A DNA stretch of 64,000 nucleotides from positions 468,393 through 532,392 of the forward strand of contig JH590863.1 in NCBI GenBank assembly GCA_000242235.1, in the 5' to 3' direction. A program made the position numbers and the translations under genes. Under the pieces are notes generated by a model, which did no database searches, was not told the DNA's origin, and was given only the letters and a program-made list of their open reading frames with translations. Of this stretch, positions 13,828 to 22,825 are shown one piece after another. The stretch is from Stomatobaculum longum. Lineage in GTDB: Bacteria; Bacillota; Clostridia; Lachnospirales; Lachnospiraceae. Position 1 is the stretch's first letter; each line of letters begins with the position of its first letter.

Positions 13828-15170
13828 GTGAGACGGAACGCGCTGTGCCGCGGCGCATTGCACAGGCAATTTTAAATTCCCTGCAGAGCGGCGTGGTGCC
13901 GCGCGTCGGCTTGCCGTACATTGCGGTCGGGAGGAAGGAGGAGATTGCGGCGCTGCTTCGCGACACGGAACTTATTGCGGAGGGCGGCGCTTCGTTCCGT
14001 TTTCTGATCGGAAAGTACGGCGCAGGCAAGAGTTTCCTCTTGCAGACCATGCGAAACTATGTCTTTGAGCAGGGCTTTGTGGTTGCGGATGCGGATTTAT
14101 CGCCCGAGCGACGTTTGCAGGGCAGCAAGGGGCAGGGGCTGGCTACCTACCGCGAATTGATTGCGAACCTCGCGACCAAGACCAAGCCGGAGGGCGGTGC
14201 GCTGCGCCTTATTTTAGACCGCTGGGTCTCTCAGGCGGAGCGGGAAGCCGCAGAGGAACAGGGCGGCTTCCGGGAGGACAGCGCTTTCTTTTCGCTGGTC
14301 GAAAAAAAGATTGCGGCCGCGGTCGATGCGTTGCAAGACATGGTGCACGGCTTTGAATTTGCCAAACTCCTGCGGGGCTATTATCTCGCGGGGGCAGAGG
14401 GCGACGATGAGAAAAAAGAACGGATACTCAAGTGGTTTCGCGGGGAGTATGAGAACAAGCGCGAAGCGCGGGAGGCGCTCGGCATCAACCTCATTGTGAG
14501 CGACGAGAACTGGTACGATTACCTCAAACTCTTCTCGCAGTTCTTTCGCCGCGCGGGTTATGCGGGTACGTTGATTCTGCTCGATGAAGCGGCGAATCTC
14601 TGCAAGATACCGAATGCGATTGCAAGGCAGTATAACTACGAGGTGTTGCTCACCATGTACAACGACATGATGCAGGGCAAGGCGCAGCACATCGGCATAT
14701 GGATGGGAGCCACGCCGGAGGCGCTCGAGGATAAGCGCCGCGGCCTCTTTAGCTACGAGGCACTTTCTTCGCGGCTTGCGGAGAGTCGCTTTTCCCGCGT
14801 GGGCAGCAAGGATTTGTTTTCGCCGGTGCTTCGCCTCGAGGCGCTCACGCCGGAGGAGATGCTGGTGCTTACGGAGAAGCTCTCTGCCATGCACGCGACG
14901 CTCTACGGGGATGCGAGGTGTTTCCGCGCCGACGAATTGGAGCTCTTTGTGCGGACCTGCTATGCGCGGGTCGGGGCGAGCGCACAGCTTACACCGCGAG
15001 AGATGACGCGTGACTTTATTTTTCTTCTGGACGCGCTGCACCGGGAACCGGAGAGCAGCATGGAGCAGTTACTCAAGCCGGAAGCGGGCGGCGCGGCATT
15101 GGAGAGTGTTGCGAGCGAGTTAAGGGAGACGGGCGGTGGGGACGATGCGCCCTTTGATTTTTCCTTCTGA
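13824..15170 (+). CDS. BrxD-like (DUF2791) ATP-binding protein
   Basis: A 448-residue protein starting MSETERAVPRRIAQAILNSL. Walker A is GKYGAGKS (residues 63-70), and Walker B is TLILLDEAANLCK near residue 250. VPRVGLPYIAVGRKEEI before the P-loop and LEALTPEEMLVL later are typical of the DUF2791 ATPases used in BREX-type systems (BrxD). It probably acts as an AAA-like motor or switch with the helicase encoded 9 bp downstream. The ATG overlaps the TerB-N stop codon by 4 bp. Confidence 0.8.
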   Translation: MSETERAVPRRIAQAILNSLQSGVVPRVGLPYIAVGRKEEIAALLRDTELIAEGGASFRFLIGKYGAGKSFLLQTMRNYVFEQGFVVADADLSPERRLQGSKGQGLATYRELIANLATKTKPEGGALRLILDRWVSQAEREAAEEQGGFREDSAFFSLVEKKIAAAVDALQDMVHGFEFAKLLRGYYLAGAEGDDEKKERILKWFRGEYENKREAREALGINLIVSDENWYDYLKLFSQFFRRAGYAGTLILLDEAANLCKIPNAIARQYNYEVLLTMYNDMMQGKAQHIGIWMGATPEALEDKRRGLFSYEALSSRLAESRFSRVGSKDLFSPVLRLEALTPEEMLVLTEKLSAMHATLYGDARCFRADELELFVRTCYARVGASAQLTPREMTRDFIFLLDALHREPESSMEQLLKPEAGGAALESVASELRETGGGDDAPFDFSF

Positions 15171-15179
15171 GGACAGTGC

Positions 15180-17462
15180 ATGGATATCTTTCGGCGCTAT
15201 GCGCCCTTCATTCAGGACTTTATTTACCGCGAGCGCTGGCAGTCGCTCCGCGCCGTGCAGAATGCGGCGGGAGATGTGCTCTTTAACAGCGGAGATAACC
15301 TGCTGCTCTCAGCGGCCACAGCCTCCGGAAAGACGGAGGCTGCTTTTTTTCCGATTTTAACCCTGCTCTCGGAGGAGCCCTCTGCTTCGGTCGGTGTGCT
15401 CTACATTGCGCCCTTGAAGGCGTTAATCAATGACCAGTTTGAGCGCCTCGACAGGCTTTGCGAGCGCGCGGACATAAGGGTTACCAAGTGGCACGGAGAT
15501 GCCTCGCGGAGCGCAAAGGAGAGGCTTATCAAGCACCCGGAGGGGATCTTACAGATTACGCCAGAGTCGCTGGAAGCCCTGCTTCTTCATAGAAAGGCGG
15601 CGGTTCCGACTCTCTTTTCGGATTTACGCTTTGTTGTGATCGATGAAATTCACGCGCTGCTTCGGCAGGACCGCGGGCGGCAGACCTTTTGCCTGATTGA
15701 GCGACTCATGCGGCTCTCGGGCTGCAGGCCGCGGCGGGTCGGGCTCTCCGCGACCATAGGCAATCCAAAGGAAGTGGGGCGTCTGCTCGCGGCGGGAAGC
15801 GGACATGCGACCGCGATTCCGCGCATGGAGCCCGGCAAAGAGCACTGGCGGCTTTCTCTCGAGCACTTTTGGAAGACCGGACCGCAGTCCGGCAGCGGAG
15901 AGAGAACACCGGACGACAGAACACCCGCGCTGACGGATACACTGCCGCTCGACACGCCCGGGGAAGCGGCGCCGCGCGGCGCGGATCCCGGCATCGGCTA
16001 TATCTTTTCGCACAGCGCCGGCAAAAAGTGCCTCATTTTTACAAACTCCCGCGAGGAGTGCGAGCTGGTCTGTCAGGAGTTAAGGCAGTACTGCGAGGCC
16101 ATGCGGGAACAAGACCACTTTCTCATTCACCACGGAAATCTCTCGGCCTCTTACCGCGAGAGCGCGGAGGAGGAGATGCAGCGCGCGGACTCCTTAAAGA
16201 GCATCTGCGCGACGGCAACCTTGGAGCTCGGTATTGATGTGGGCAGACTGGAGCGCGCCTTTCAGCTCGATGCGCCGTTTACGGTCTCCGGCTTTTTGCA
16301 GCGACTCGGCAGGACGGGGCGGCGCGGTGCCCCCGCGGAGCTCTGGTTCGTGATGCGGGAAGAGCCCGCCGAAGCGCGGGCTTCGCTCCCCGAGGCCTTT
16401 CCCTGGTATCTCTTGCAGGGCATTGCCTTGGTGCAGCTCTACGCGGAGGAGCGCTATGTGGAACCGCCGGACACACGGCGTTTGCCCTACAGTCTCCTCT
16501 ACCACCAGACCATGAGTACGCTTGCCTCGGAGGGAGAACTCACGCCCCGGGAGCTTGCGCGCCGCGTCTTGACGCTTACGCCCTTTGAACGCATCCGGAA
16601 GGAGGAATACGGCCTTCTCTTACAGCATTTACTTCGCATAGACCACATCAACCGCACGGCGGAAGGCGGGCTCATCGTCGGCATCGCGGGAGAGCGTGTG
16701 GTGAACAACCACAAGTTCTACGCGGTTTTTCAGGAGAATGTGGAGTACACGGTTCGAACCGGGAGCGAGACCCTCGGCACCATTGTGAAGCCGCCGCCCG
16801 CTGGCGAAAAAATCGCGATTGCGGGGCGGGTCTGGGCCGTGGATGAGGTGGATCATAAGGCCCACACCGTGCTCTGCACCTTAATCAAGGGCAGGGTCCC
16901 GGCCTACTTCGGCGATGTTCCGGGATCGATCGAAACGCGCATTCTGGAGCGCATGCGGAAGGCGCTTCTCGAAGAGCGGATTTATCCCTATCTACAGAGG
17001 AATGCGGCGGGGCGGCTTTCGGAGGCGCGGACTTTGGCAGCGCACACCGGGCTCAAAAAAACTTCGCTCTTACCGCTCGGCGAAAAAATATGGGCGCTCT
17101 TTCCCTGGCTCGGGAGCTATGCCTTTCTCGCGCTGGAGCGCTTTTTAAAGCTGCACTGTAAGGAGAGACTCGGTCTCAAGGGATTCACGTCCGCGCGGCC
17201 GTATTATATGATCTTTTCGATGGAGGTCGGGGAAGAGGAGTTTTTTGAGATTTTGCTTGACGAGGCCGAAAAAGAATTTGCGCCGGAAGAGTTGCTCTAC
17301 GAGCGTGAGGTCCCGGTTTTTGAAAAGTTTGACTGCTATGTACCGGAGGAACTGGTGCGCCGCGGCTTTGCGCGCGGTGTGCTGGATCTTGAGACCATGC
17401 TAGCGCGCGTGCGGGGGCGGTTCGCATTGCAAGATTGTGATAGACCTGCTATAACAGGCTGA
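15180..17462 (+). CDS. Lhr-like DEAD/DEAH-box helicase
   Basis: A 760-residue superfamily II helicase: motif I ATASGKTEA (about residues 47-55), Ia APLKALINDQ, motif II VIDEIHALLR (DEIH), motif III GLSATIGN, IV/V IHHGNLS and ATLELGIDVG, and motif VI QRLGRTGRRG. A winged-helix and a C-terminal domain follow, as in Lhr and BrxH proteins. Linked to the BrxD-like ATPase and TerB-N protein in one operon, it likely remodels DNA or RNA in a defence or repair response. The start at 15180 follows GAGGACAGTGC, a weak ribosome-binding site, probably with coupling. Confidence 0.85.
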   Translation: MDIFRRYAPFIQDFIYRERWQSLRAVQNAAGDVLFNSGDNLLLSAATASGKTEAAFFPILTLLSEEPSASVGVLYIAPLKALINDQFERLDRLCERADIRVTKWHGDASRSAKERLIKHPEGILQITPESLEALLLHRKAAVPTLFSDLRFVVIDEIHALLRQDRGRQTFCLIERLMRLSGCRPRRVGLSATIGNPKEVGRLLAAGSGHATAIPRMEPGKEHWRLSLEHFWKTGPQSGSGERTPDDRTPALTDTLPLDTPGEAAPRGADPGIGYIFSHSAGKKCLIFTNSREECELVCQELRQYCEAMREQDHFLIHHGNLSASYRESAEEEMQRADSLKSICATATLELGIDVGRLERAFQLDAPFTVSGFLQRLGRTGRRGAPAELWFVMREEPAEARASLPEAFPWYLLQGIALVQLYAEERYVEPPDTRRLPYSLLYHQTMSTLASEGELTPRELARRVLTLTPFERIRKEEYGLLLQHLLRIDHINRTAEGGLIVGIAGERVVNNHKFYAVFQENVEYTVRTGSETLGTIVKPPPAGEKIAIAGRVWAVDEVDHKAHTVLCTLIKGRVPAYFGDVPGSIETRILERMRKALLEERIYPYLQRNAAGRLSEARTLAAHTGLKKTSLLPLGEKIWALFPWLGSYAFLALERFLKLHCKERLGLKGFTSARPYYMIFSMEVGEEEFFEILLDEAEKEFAPEELLYEREVPVFEKFDCYVPEELVRRGFARGVLDLETMLARVRGRFALQDCDRPAITG

Positions 17463-17499
17463 GAGAAGCCCATGTCGGGCGCTCGGAAAGGAAAGGCAT

Positions 17500-18067
17500 A
17501 TGCAGCGGGAATTCAGTGCAAAACAGTCGATTATCACACCGGAGGCCGTATTTATCATCGGAACTTACGATGAGAACGGTGTCCCGAATGCAATGAATGC
17601 AGCCTGGGGCATGCAGAGTGACTACGGGGAAATTACGATACAGCTCGCAAAGCATAAGACGACGGATAATTTAAAGAAGACCGGCGGCTTTACGGTCGCC
17701 TTTGCAACCGAGAGCACGGTGGTCATCTCCGATTACTTCGGGATTGAGAGCGGCAACAAGATGAATAAGATCGAAAAAGCGGGTTGCCATGTGAGGAAGA
17801 GCGCGCATGTGAATGCGCCCGTCATCGAAGAGTACCCGGTCACCTTAGAGTGCCTTAGAGTGCAAGGTGAAAAGTTACAGCGATGAGACCGGCCTTTTGG
17901 TCGGCGAGATTGTGGCGATGCAGGCGGACGAAGCGGTCTTGACGGACGGCAAGGTGGACTACGATAAGCTCCGCCCCATCATGTTCGATATTTCGAGCAT
18001 GAGCTACCGCGTGATCGGGCCGGTGGTCGGAAAGGCCTATCATGACGGTCTGGCGCTGAAGAAGTGA
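17500..18067 (+). pseudogene. Flavin-reductase-like (flavoredoxin) gene broken by a 10-bp tandem duplication
   Basis: The first part, MQREFSAKQSIITPEAVFII to VTLECLR, reads as a flavin reductase-like FMN-binding domain (DENGVPNAMNAAW). It then shifts frame and ends at 17886. CTTAGAGTGC occurs twice in tandem (17844-17853 and 17854-17863). Removing one copy restores VTLECKVKSYSDETGLLVGE and an open frame to 18067. The insertion of 10 bp therefore disrupts a gene of about 185 codons by what looks like replication slippage. Confidence 0.85.
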
Positions 18068-18097
18068 GGAGAGAGATGAATACAGCTAGGGAACGCC

Positions 18098-19414
18098 ATG
18101 CGCTTATTTAACGGAACGGATCTCGCGCTGTATTTCTTTTTCTATGCGTTTGCGGCCTGGGTGCTTGAGACCTTGGTTTTCAGTCTGCGGCGGCAGCGCT
18201 TTGTGAACTGCGGCATTCTGGATTTGCCGCTGTTACTGTCGCACGGTACGGCGATGGTCATTCTGATTATTGTGAGCAGCGGCGACATACCGTATCACTC
18301 ACAGGCCGTATTTGCGCTTGTCATGACCTTGACAATCGGTTACCTCGGAGAGGGAATTGCGGAGAGAGTGCTTCGCAAAAAGCGAGCGGCGCTCGGCAAG
18401 CTCCGGCTGCGCCCCAATTTTAAGTTGCGCTTTCTCTGGGCGGTACTGCTTGCGGCAGTCTATGAGTCGCTGGTCATTGTGGTGCAGCCGCTCTTATTTT
18501 CACTGATTTCTCTGTTGCCGCCGCTTATTGTGCATATCACGGCGCTGGTGCTCTCTGTCCTGCTATTTGTGGATCTTTTGCTCGTCTCGGTGCTTGCGCG
18601 CCACTTGCCGACGTCCGCGGAACGGCAGTTTCTGCAGCAACATAAGAAAAAGCTCGGCGAACGGCTCAGTGAGCAGCTCTGGGAGCGGGTGTACCGCAGC
18701 TATCCGAGCCTCCGGCAGTCGGAGGGGAGCGGCATTGAGGCCGCGGAACAGGAATTAAAGGCGCAGGGGATTGTCTTCGCGCGGGGCATTAACTTCGAGA
18801 AGCTGGTATGGATGCTGTTTCTCTGCGCTATAATCGGGGACGGCATTGAGACTCTCTATGTCTTCTTCACGGCAGGGGTCTGGATGCGGCGCTCCAGTCT
18901 GGTGCTCGGCCCGTTCAGCATTGTCTGGGGGCTCGGTGCCGTTGTGCTGACGTTGGTGCTGTCCCGCATCGAGAGACAGAATGTGTTCAGTATTTTTCTG
19001 ACCGGCTTTTTCTTCGGCGGCACCTTCGAGTATCTCTGCTCGGTGTTCACCGAGGCGTTTTTCGGCATGAAGTTCTGGGATTACAGCCGCATTCCGCTGA
19101 ACATCGACGGGAGAACCAATGTGCCGTTTATGTGTTTTTGGGGCCTGCTTGCGGTGCTCTGGCTTCGCTTCGCCTATCCGCCGCTCTCGGCGCGGATCGA
19201 GCGGATCAATCCGATACTCGGTCTGGTGCTCGGCTGGGGTATAGCGGTGTTTCTCTGCTGTGACATGGCTGTCACAGCCGCTGTCATGGTGCGGGCACAC
19301 GCGCGCATGGCGAAGCCGAAGGCGGAAAATGCCATTGAGGCCTTCATTGACCGCTATTATCCGGATGACAGAATCCGGAGGCTCTGGCCGAACATGAAAT
19401 TTTTGAATTCGTAA
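18098..19414 (+). CDS. CmpB-like (PF06541) polytopic membrane protein
   Basis: A 438-residue membrane protein starting MRLFNGTDLALYFFFYAFAA. The segments WVLETLVFSLRRQRFVNCGI and, after residue 230, GDGIETLYVFFTAGVWMRRS plus FGGTFEYLCSVFTEAFFGMK and WDY resemble the repeated halves of the putative ABC-permease CmpB family of Clostridia. About ten hydrophobic segments are visible, with a charged loop near 170-220. The family's transport role has not been proven. A small membrane-protein gene follows after 14 bp. Confidence 0.7.
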   Translation: MRLFNGTDLALYFFFYAFAAWVLETLVFSLRRQRFVNCGILDLPLLLSHGTAMVILIIVSSGDIPYHSQAVFALVMTLTIGYLGEGIAERVLRKKRAALGKLRLRPNFKLRFLWAVLLAAVYESLVIVVQPLLFSLISLLPPLIVHITALVLSVLLFVDLLLVSVLARHLPTSAERQFLQQHKKKLGERLSEQLWERVYRSYPSLRQSEGSGIEAAEQELKAQGIVFARGINFEKLVWMLFLCAIIGDGIETLYVFFTAGVWMRRSSLVLGPFSIVWGLGAVVLTLVLSRIERQNVFSIFLTGFFFGGTFEYLCSVFTEAFFGMKFWDYSRIPLNIDGRTNVPFMCFWGLLAVLWLRFAYPPLSARIERINPILGLVLGWGIAVFLCCDMAVTAAVMVRAHARMAKPKAENAIEAFIDRYYPDDRIRRLWPNMKFLNS

Positions 19415-19428
19415 GGGAGGGTAGGACC

Positions 19429-19647
19429 ATGCCGTTTCTTATTTTTGTCGTGCTCATGTGGCTCATTATGAAGTGCACGGGGCTTTTGTTCCGGGTAATC
19501 GGAAAAGCGCTCAGTCTGACATTCGGCGTTCTGGGCTATTTGCTGCTCGGTGTGATTGGTATCGTTGGCTTTGGCGTGAGTATTCTGGCCGGTGCGGTGG
19601 TTGTGATCGCCGGAATTCTCGCGTTGATCTTTGTGTTCTTGCTTTAA
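19429..19647 (+). CDS. Small two-span membrane protein
   Basis: A 72-residue protein starting MPFLIFVVLMWLIMKCTGLL after AAGGGAGGGTAGGACC. Nearly the whole sequence is hydrophobic, with Gly-rich helices (LGYLLLGVIGIVGFGVSILA) and no charged tail. Probably cotranscribed with the CmpB-like gene upstream. I do not recognise a family. Confidence 0.75.
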   Translation: MPFLIFVVLMWLIMKCTGLLFRVIGKALSLTFGVLGYLLLGVIGIVGFGVSILAGAVVVIAGILALIFVFLL

Positions 19648-19672
19648 AATATGACAGCTGGAGGAAGGTAAG

Positions 19673-22600
19673 GTGCAGGAAAACGGGAAGAAAGCTTTTG
19701 AACTGGAGGTATGCATTGACAGCGTGGAATCCGGTATCGCGGCGGAGCGGGGCGGCGCCGACCGGATTGAGCTCTGCGGCAGTCTGGAAATCGGCGGTAT
19801 CACTCCGGGGCTCGGCTTCTTTGAACAGGTGCGGCGGCAGGTGACACTGCCGCTTTTTGTGATGCTGAGGCCGCGATTCGGCGATTTTTGTTACAGCGAG
19901 GAGGAATGTCTTGCGCTGCAGGCGGAGGCAGAGCGCTTTGCGGCGGCCGGTGCGGACGGCTTTGTGCTCGGCATACTGAAGCCGGACGGCAGCCTGGACC
20001 GCGAGCGGATTGCGGCGCTGATGGAGTACTGCGGCGGCAAGCCGGTCACACTGCACCGCTGCTTCGATCTCTGCAAGGATCCGTTTGATGCGCTTCGCAC
20101 GGCAGAGGAACTCGGCATTGCGCGCATTCTGACTTCGGGACAGGCGAATACGGCGGTGGAGGGCAGAGAGCAGCTCGCTACATTGCAGCGAGAGGCAAAG
20201 ACGGTGCGCCTCATGGCGGGCGCCGGTGTCTCGGCGGAGAATATTCCGGCACTTTATCGGGCGACCGGAATTCTCTCTTACCATATGTCCGGGAAGGAAA
20301 CGGTGGACAGCCCGATGGTATACCGGCGGGAAGGAGTCTCGATGGGACTGCCGGGCTTCAGTGAGTACAGCCGGAGCGTGACCTCGGCCGCAAAGGTTGC
20401 GCGCGCCCGGGAAGTTTTGGACAAGATAGAGCGGGAGAGTTGTCCGTCCGACTGGAGGCCGTCACACGAAACAGAGACAGAGATTCAAGCTGCGTTCCTT
20501 GCGCGGATGCGGACAAGTGCGGCACTCCGAAGAGGGTACCGGGAGTCGCTCGCTATGGCAGGCCCGATGACTGCGGGAGAGAGAGCGGCACTCCGCTATC
20601 TCTATGCCGTGCTGCCGGAGACGGATCTCTGCGGCTATGATTTTTCGCCGGAGACACTGCTCTCCTTCCTTCGTCCGGCGCTCGCACTTTACCGCGAGCG
20701 GGCCGAGGTACGGGCGCTCCCGGAGAGCTACTTCCTCCAGTATGTGCTGCTGCCGCGCGTTAACAACGAGGAGCTCCGCCCGGTGCGGGAAAAGCTCGCG
20801 GCGTGTATTGCCGCGCATCTCCGGGAGAACGGCGAAGAAGCGCTCACCGGCACGGCGCTTGCGCGCGCGGTCAATTATGCCTGCGCGGCAGAGGGCAGCT
20901 ATGTGTCGAGCGACGGCAGAACCATTTCCGCGGCCGGCTTTTTGGAGTCCGGTCAGGGGCGCTGCGGCGAGGAATCGGTTTTTTATGTCAATGCGCTCCG
21001 TGCGGTCGGCATTCCGGCGCGCCAGGTCTATGCGCCGTGGTGGGCGCACTGCGAGGACAATCATGCCTGGGTCGAGTACTGGGTGGACGGCACCTGGCAC
21101 TTTGCGGGCGCCTGCGAGCCGGGCGAACTGGATGACACAGGCTGGTTTGTCGCGGCGGCAGGTCGCGCCATGCTCGTGCACTCGCGTTTCTACCCGTTGT
21201 TGCCGGGCGGAAAGGCAGCGCTCGATGCGGCAGCGCTTCGAAATGAGGAATATATCGGCGAATACAACGGTTTACTCTACTTAAACCAGCTGTCCCGCTA
21301 CGCGGATGCGGTGAAGCTCCGCATTCAGACGGACACAGCCGAGCGGGTCACACTCTATCTCTTAAACAGTGCGGGACTCAGGATGATTGCGACCTTTGTG
21401 CCGGAACCGGGCAGGGAAAAGGAACTCTCGCTCGGGCAGGGCAGTGTCTACCTGCGTTTTCAGGGAAAGCAGGGGACGCGCGCTACGATGCCGGATCTCC
21501 GGAGCGGCAGTCAGCGCATTGCGGAGTCCGAATGCGAAACAGAGGCAGCCGAGCAGGCCTTTCGCTTCTTTGCGCCGAACGGCGTGCGCACCGCACCCAG
21601 GCAGACCGCAGAAGAGCAGGCGCTGGGACGCGAAAAGTATGCGCGCTGTAACGAAAAGCTGCAGGCAAAGCGCGCGGCGCGGCGCGACCGCACGGCGGCC
21701 TTTTTGCGGCGCGCCGTGACGCCGGAAGAGCGCATGTACCGGAGGGCATTTCTCGCCTCGCTCTCGGAAAAGGATATGATTGATGTGCGGGAAGAATTGC
21801 TGGAGCCAGAGTATCAGGCAGCCATGCGACACCGGAAGCGGGTGCCGGTCGCAGCCTTTCTCGAGGGCATACTGCCGGAGCGTTTCGGTCTTGAGCCGCT
21901 CGCAGCGTTCCGCGGGGAAAGTACGGCGGCGGCGCTTGGAGCAGCGCGGCGCAGTCTCGCAAAAGGCAGTCGGAGCGAGGCGGAAATGCTCACGGCGCTT
22001 CGGACGCTCCGCGGCAGCGGCATTGCGGTGAAGCGCAGGGAGGAGGACGGCGCACCGCTCTACTTTGAGGACGGGGCTTTCCATCCCTTCTGCGCGGAGG
22101 ATGTCGCGCGGAATGTGCTGCTGCTCCGTAAGGGCGATGCAGAGCTTCGCTACGAGCAGCACTGGACGCTCTACGGAAACGGAAAAGAGCTGGATCTCGA
22201 GAAGAGAGCGTGGGAGGAAAATTGTCTCACCTTACAGCTGCCGGACGGCGACTATGAACTTTTCACCGAAAAGCGCCTGCCGAACGGTAACGCCTACGGA
22301 AAGCGGGTTGCTTTTACGCTCGCGGGCGGCGCGGAAAAGGAGCTTACGCTAAGTTTCCCGGAAGTTCGCGCGGAGGAGCTGCTCGGCGACATCCGGCTGC
22401 CTGCAATCGGCGGGATTGAAAACGAAAGTCCCTTTGCGATGGAATTCCTGCTCGCACCGGGCGAAGAACCGAGCGAACACATCGCAAACGAAATTCTGGC
22501 GGAGCGTGACGCGCTGCGGGCGCTCTGTGCAGAAAAAAAGCTCTCCCTGCGCTTTTTCCTGAAAGAGGAAGCGGCGGCAGAGAGAGGCAGTTGTAAAGCA

Positions 22601-22825
22601 CTGAAACAGATTTTCCCGGAGGCTTTTTATCGCCTCGCGGATTTCGATGCCTACGGGGAAACCCTCGCGAGAAAACTTTTCCTCGAGCCCGGGCAGCTGC
22701 CCCTCAGCATTCTGAGAAGAGGCAGAGAGAGCGCTGTCTTTTCTGCTGCCGGGTACCGGGTCGGACTCATTGACCTCATGCTGGAGCTCCGCTTGGTCGG
22801 CGAGAAGGGCGCGTCTTCTCTTTGA
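19673..22825 (+). CDS. CutC domain fused to a transglutaminase-like protein
   Basis: A 1050-residue protein from a GTG at 19673 after GGAGGAAGGTAAG. Residues 1-255 are a CutC-like TIM barrel (FELEVCIDSVESGIAAERGG, IELCGSLEIGGITPG, VMLRPRFGDFCYSEEE, TLHRCFDL, LTSGQ). After a short linker, residues about 270-480 form a transglutaminase-like fold with GRCGEES (Cys near 431) and DNHAWVEYW (His near 464). The remaining ~550 residues are mixed helix and beta segments that I cannot assign. CutC proteins were linked to copper handling, though their function is uncertain; transglutaminase-like proteins are often proteases. The two are normally separate proteins. The 3' end overlaps the convergent antiporter gene by 50 bp. 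Confidence 0.8.
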   Translation: MQENGKKAFELEVCIDSVESGIAAERGGADRIELCGSLEIGGITPGLGFFEQVRRQVTLPLFVMLRPRFGDFCYSEEECLALQAEAERFAAAGADGFVLGILKPDGSLDRERIAALMEYCGGKPVTLHRCFDLCKDPFDALRTAEELGIARILTSGQANTAVEGREQLATLQREAKTVRLMAGAGVSAENIPALYRATGILSYHMSGKETVDSPMVYRREGVSMGLPGFSEYSRSVTSAAKVARAREVLDKIERESCPSDWRPSHETETEIQAAFLARMRTSAALRRGYRESLAMAGPMTAGERAALRYLYAVLPETDLCGYDFSPETLLSFLRPALALYRERAEVRALPESYFLQYVLLPRVNNEELRPVREKLAACIAAHLRENGEEALTGTALARAVNYACAAEGSYVSSDGRTISAAGFLESGQGRCGEESVFYVNALRAVGIPARQVYAPWWAHCEDNHAWVEYWVDGTWHFAGACEPGELDDTGWFVAAAGRAMLVHSRFYPLLPGGKAALDAAALRNEEYIGEYNGLLYLNQLSRYADAVKLRIQTDTAERVTLYLLNSAGLRMIATFVPEPGREKELSLGQGSVYLRFQGKQGTRATMPDLRSGSQRIAESECETEAAEQAFRFFAPNGVRTAPRQTAEEQALGREKYARCNEKLQAKRAARRDRTAAFLRRAVTPEERMYRRAFLASLSEKDMIDVREELLEPEYQAAMRHRKRVPVAAFLEGILPERFGLEPLAAFRGESTAAALGAARRSLAKGSRSEAEMLTALRTLRGSGIAVKRREEDGAPLYFEDGAFHPFCAEDVARNVLLLRKGDAELRYEQHWTLYGNGKELDLEKRAWEENCLTLQLPDGDYELFTEKRLPNGNAYGKRVAFTLAGGAEKELTLSFPEVRAEELLGDIRLPAIGGIENESPFAMEFLLAPGEEPSEHIANEILAERDALRALCAEKKLSLRFFLKEEAAAERGSCKALKQIFPEAFYRLADFDAYGETLARKLFLEPGQLPLSILRRGRESAVFSAAGYRVGLIDLMLELRLVGEKGASSL

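Noticed and set aside
14214-15041. 275-codon minus-strand frame within the BrxD-like gene
   Set aside because: High-GC antisense shadow; the plus-strand frame has Walker motifs and operon coupling.
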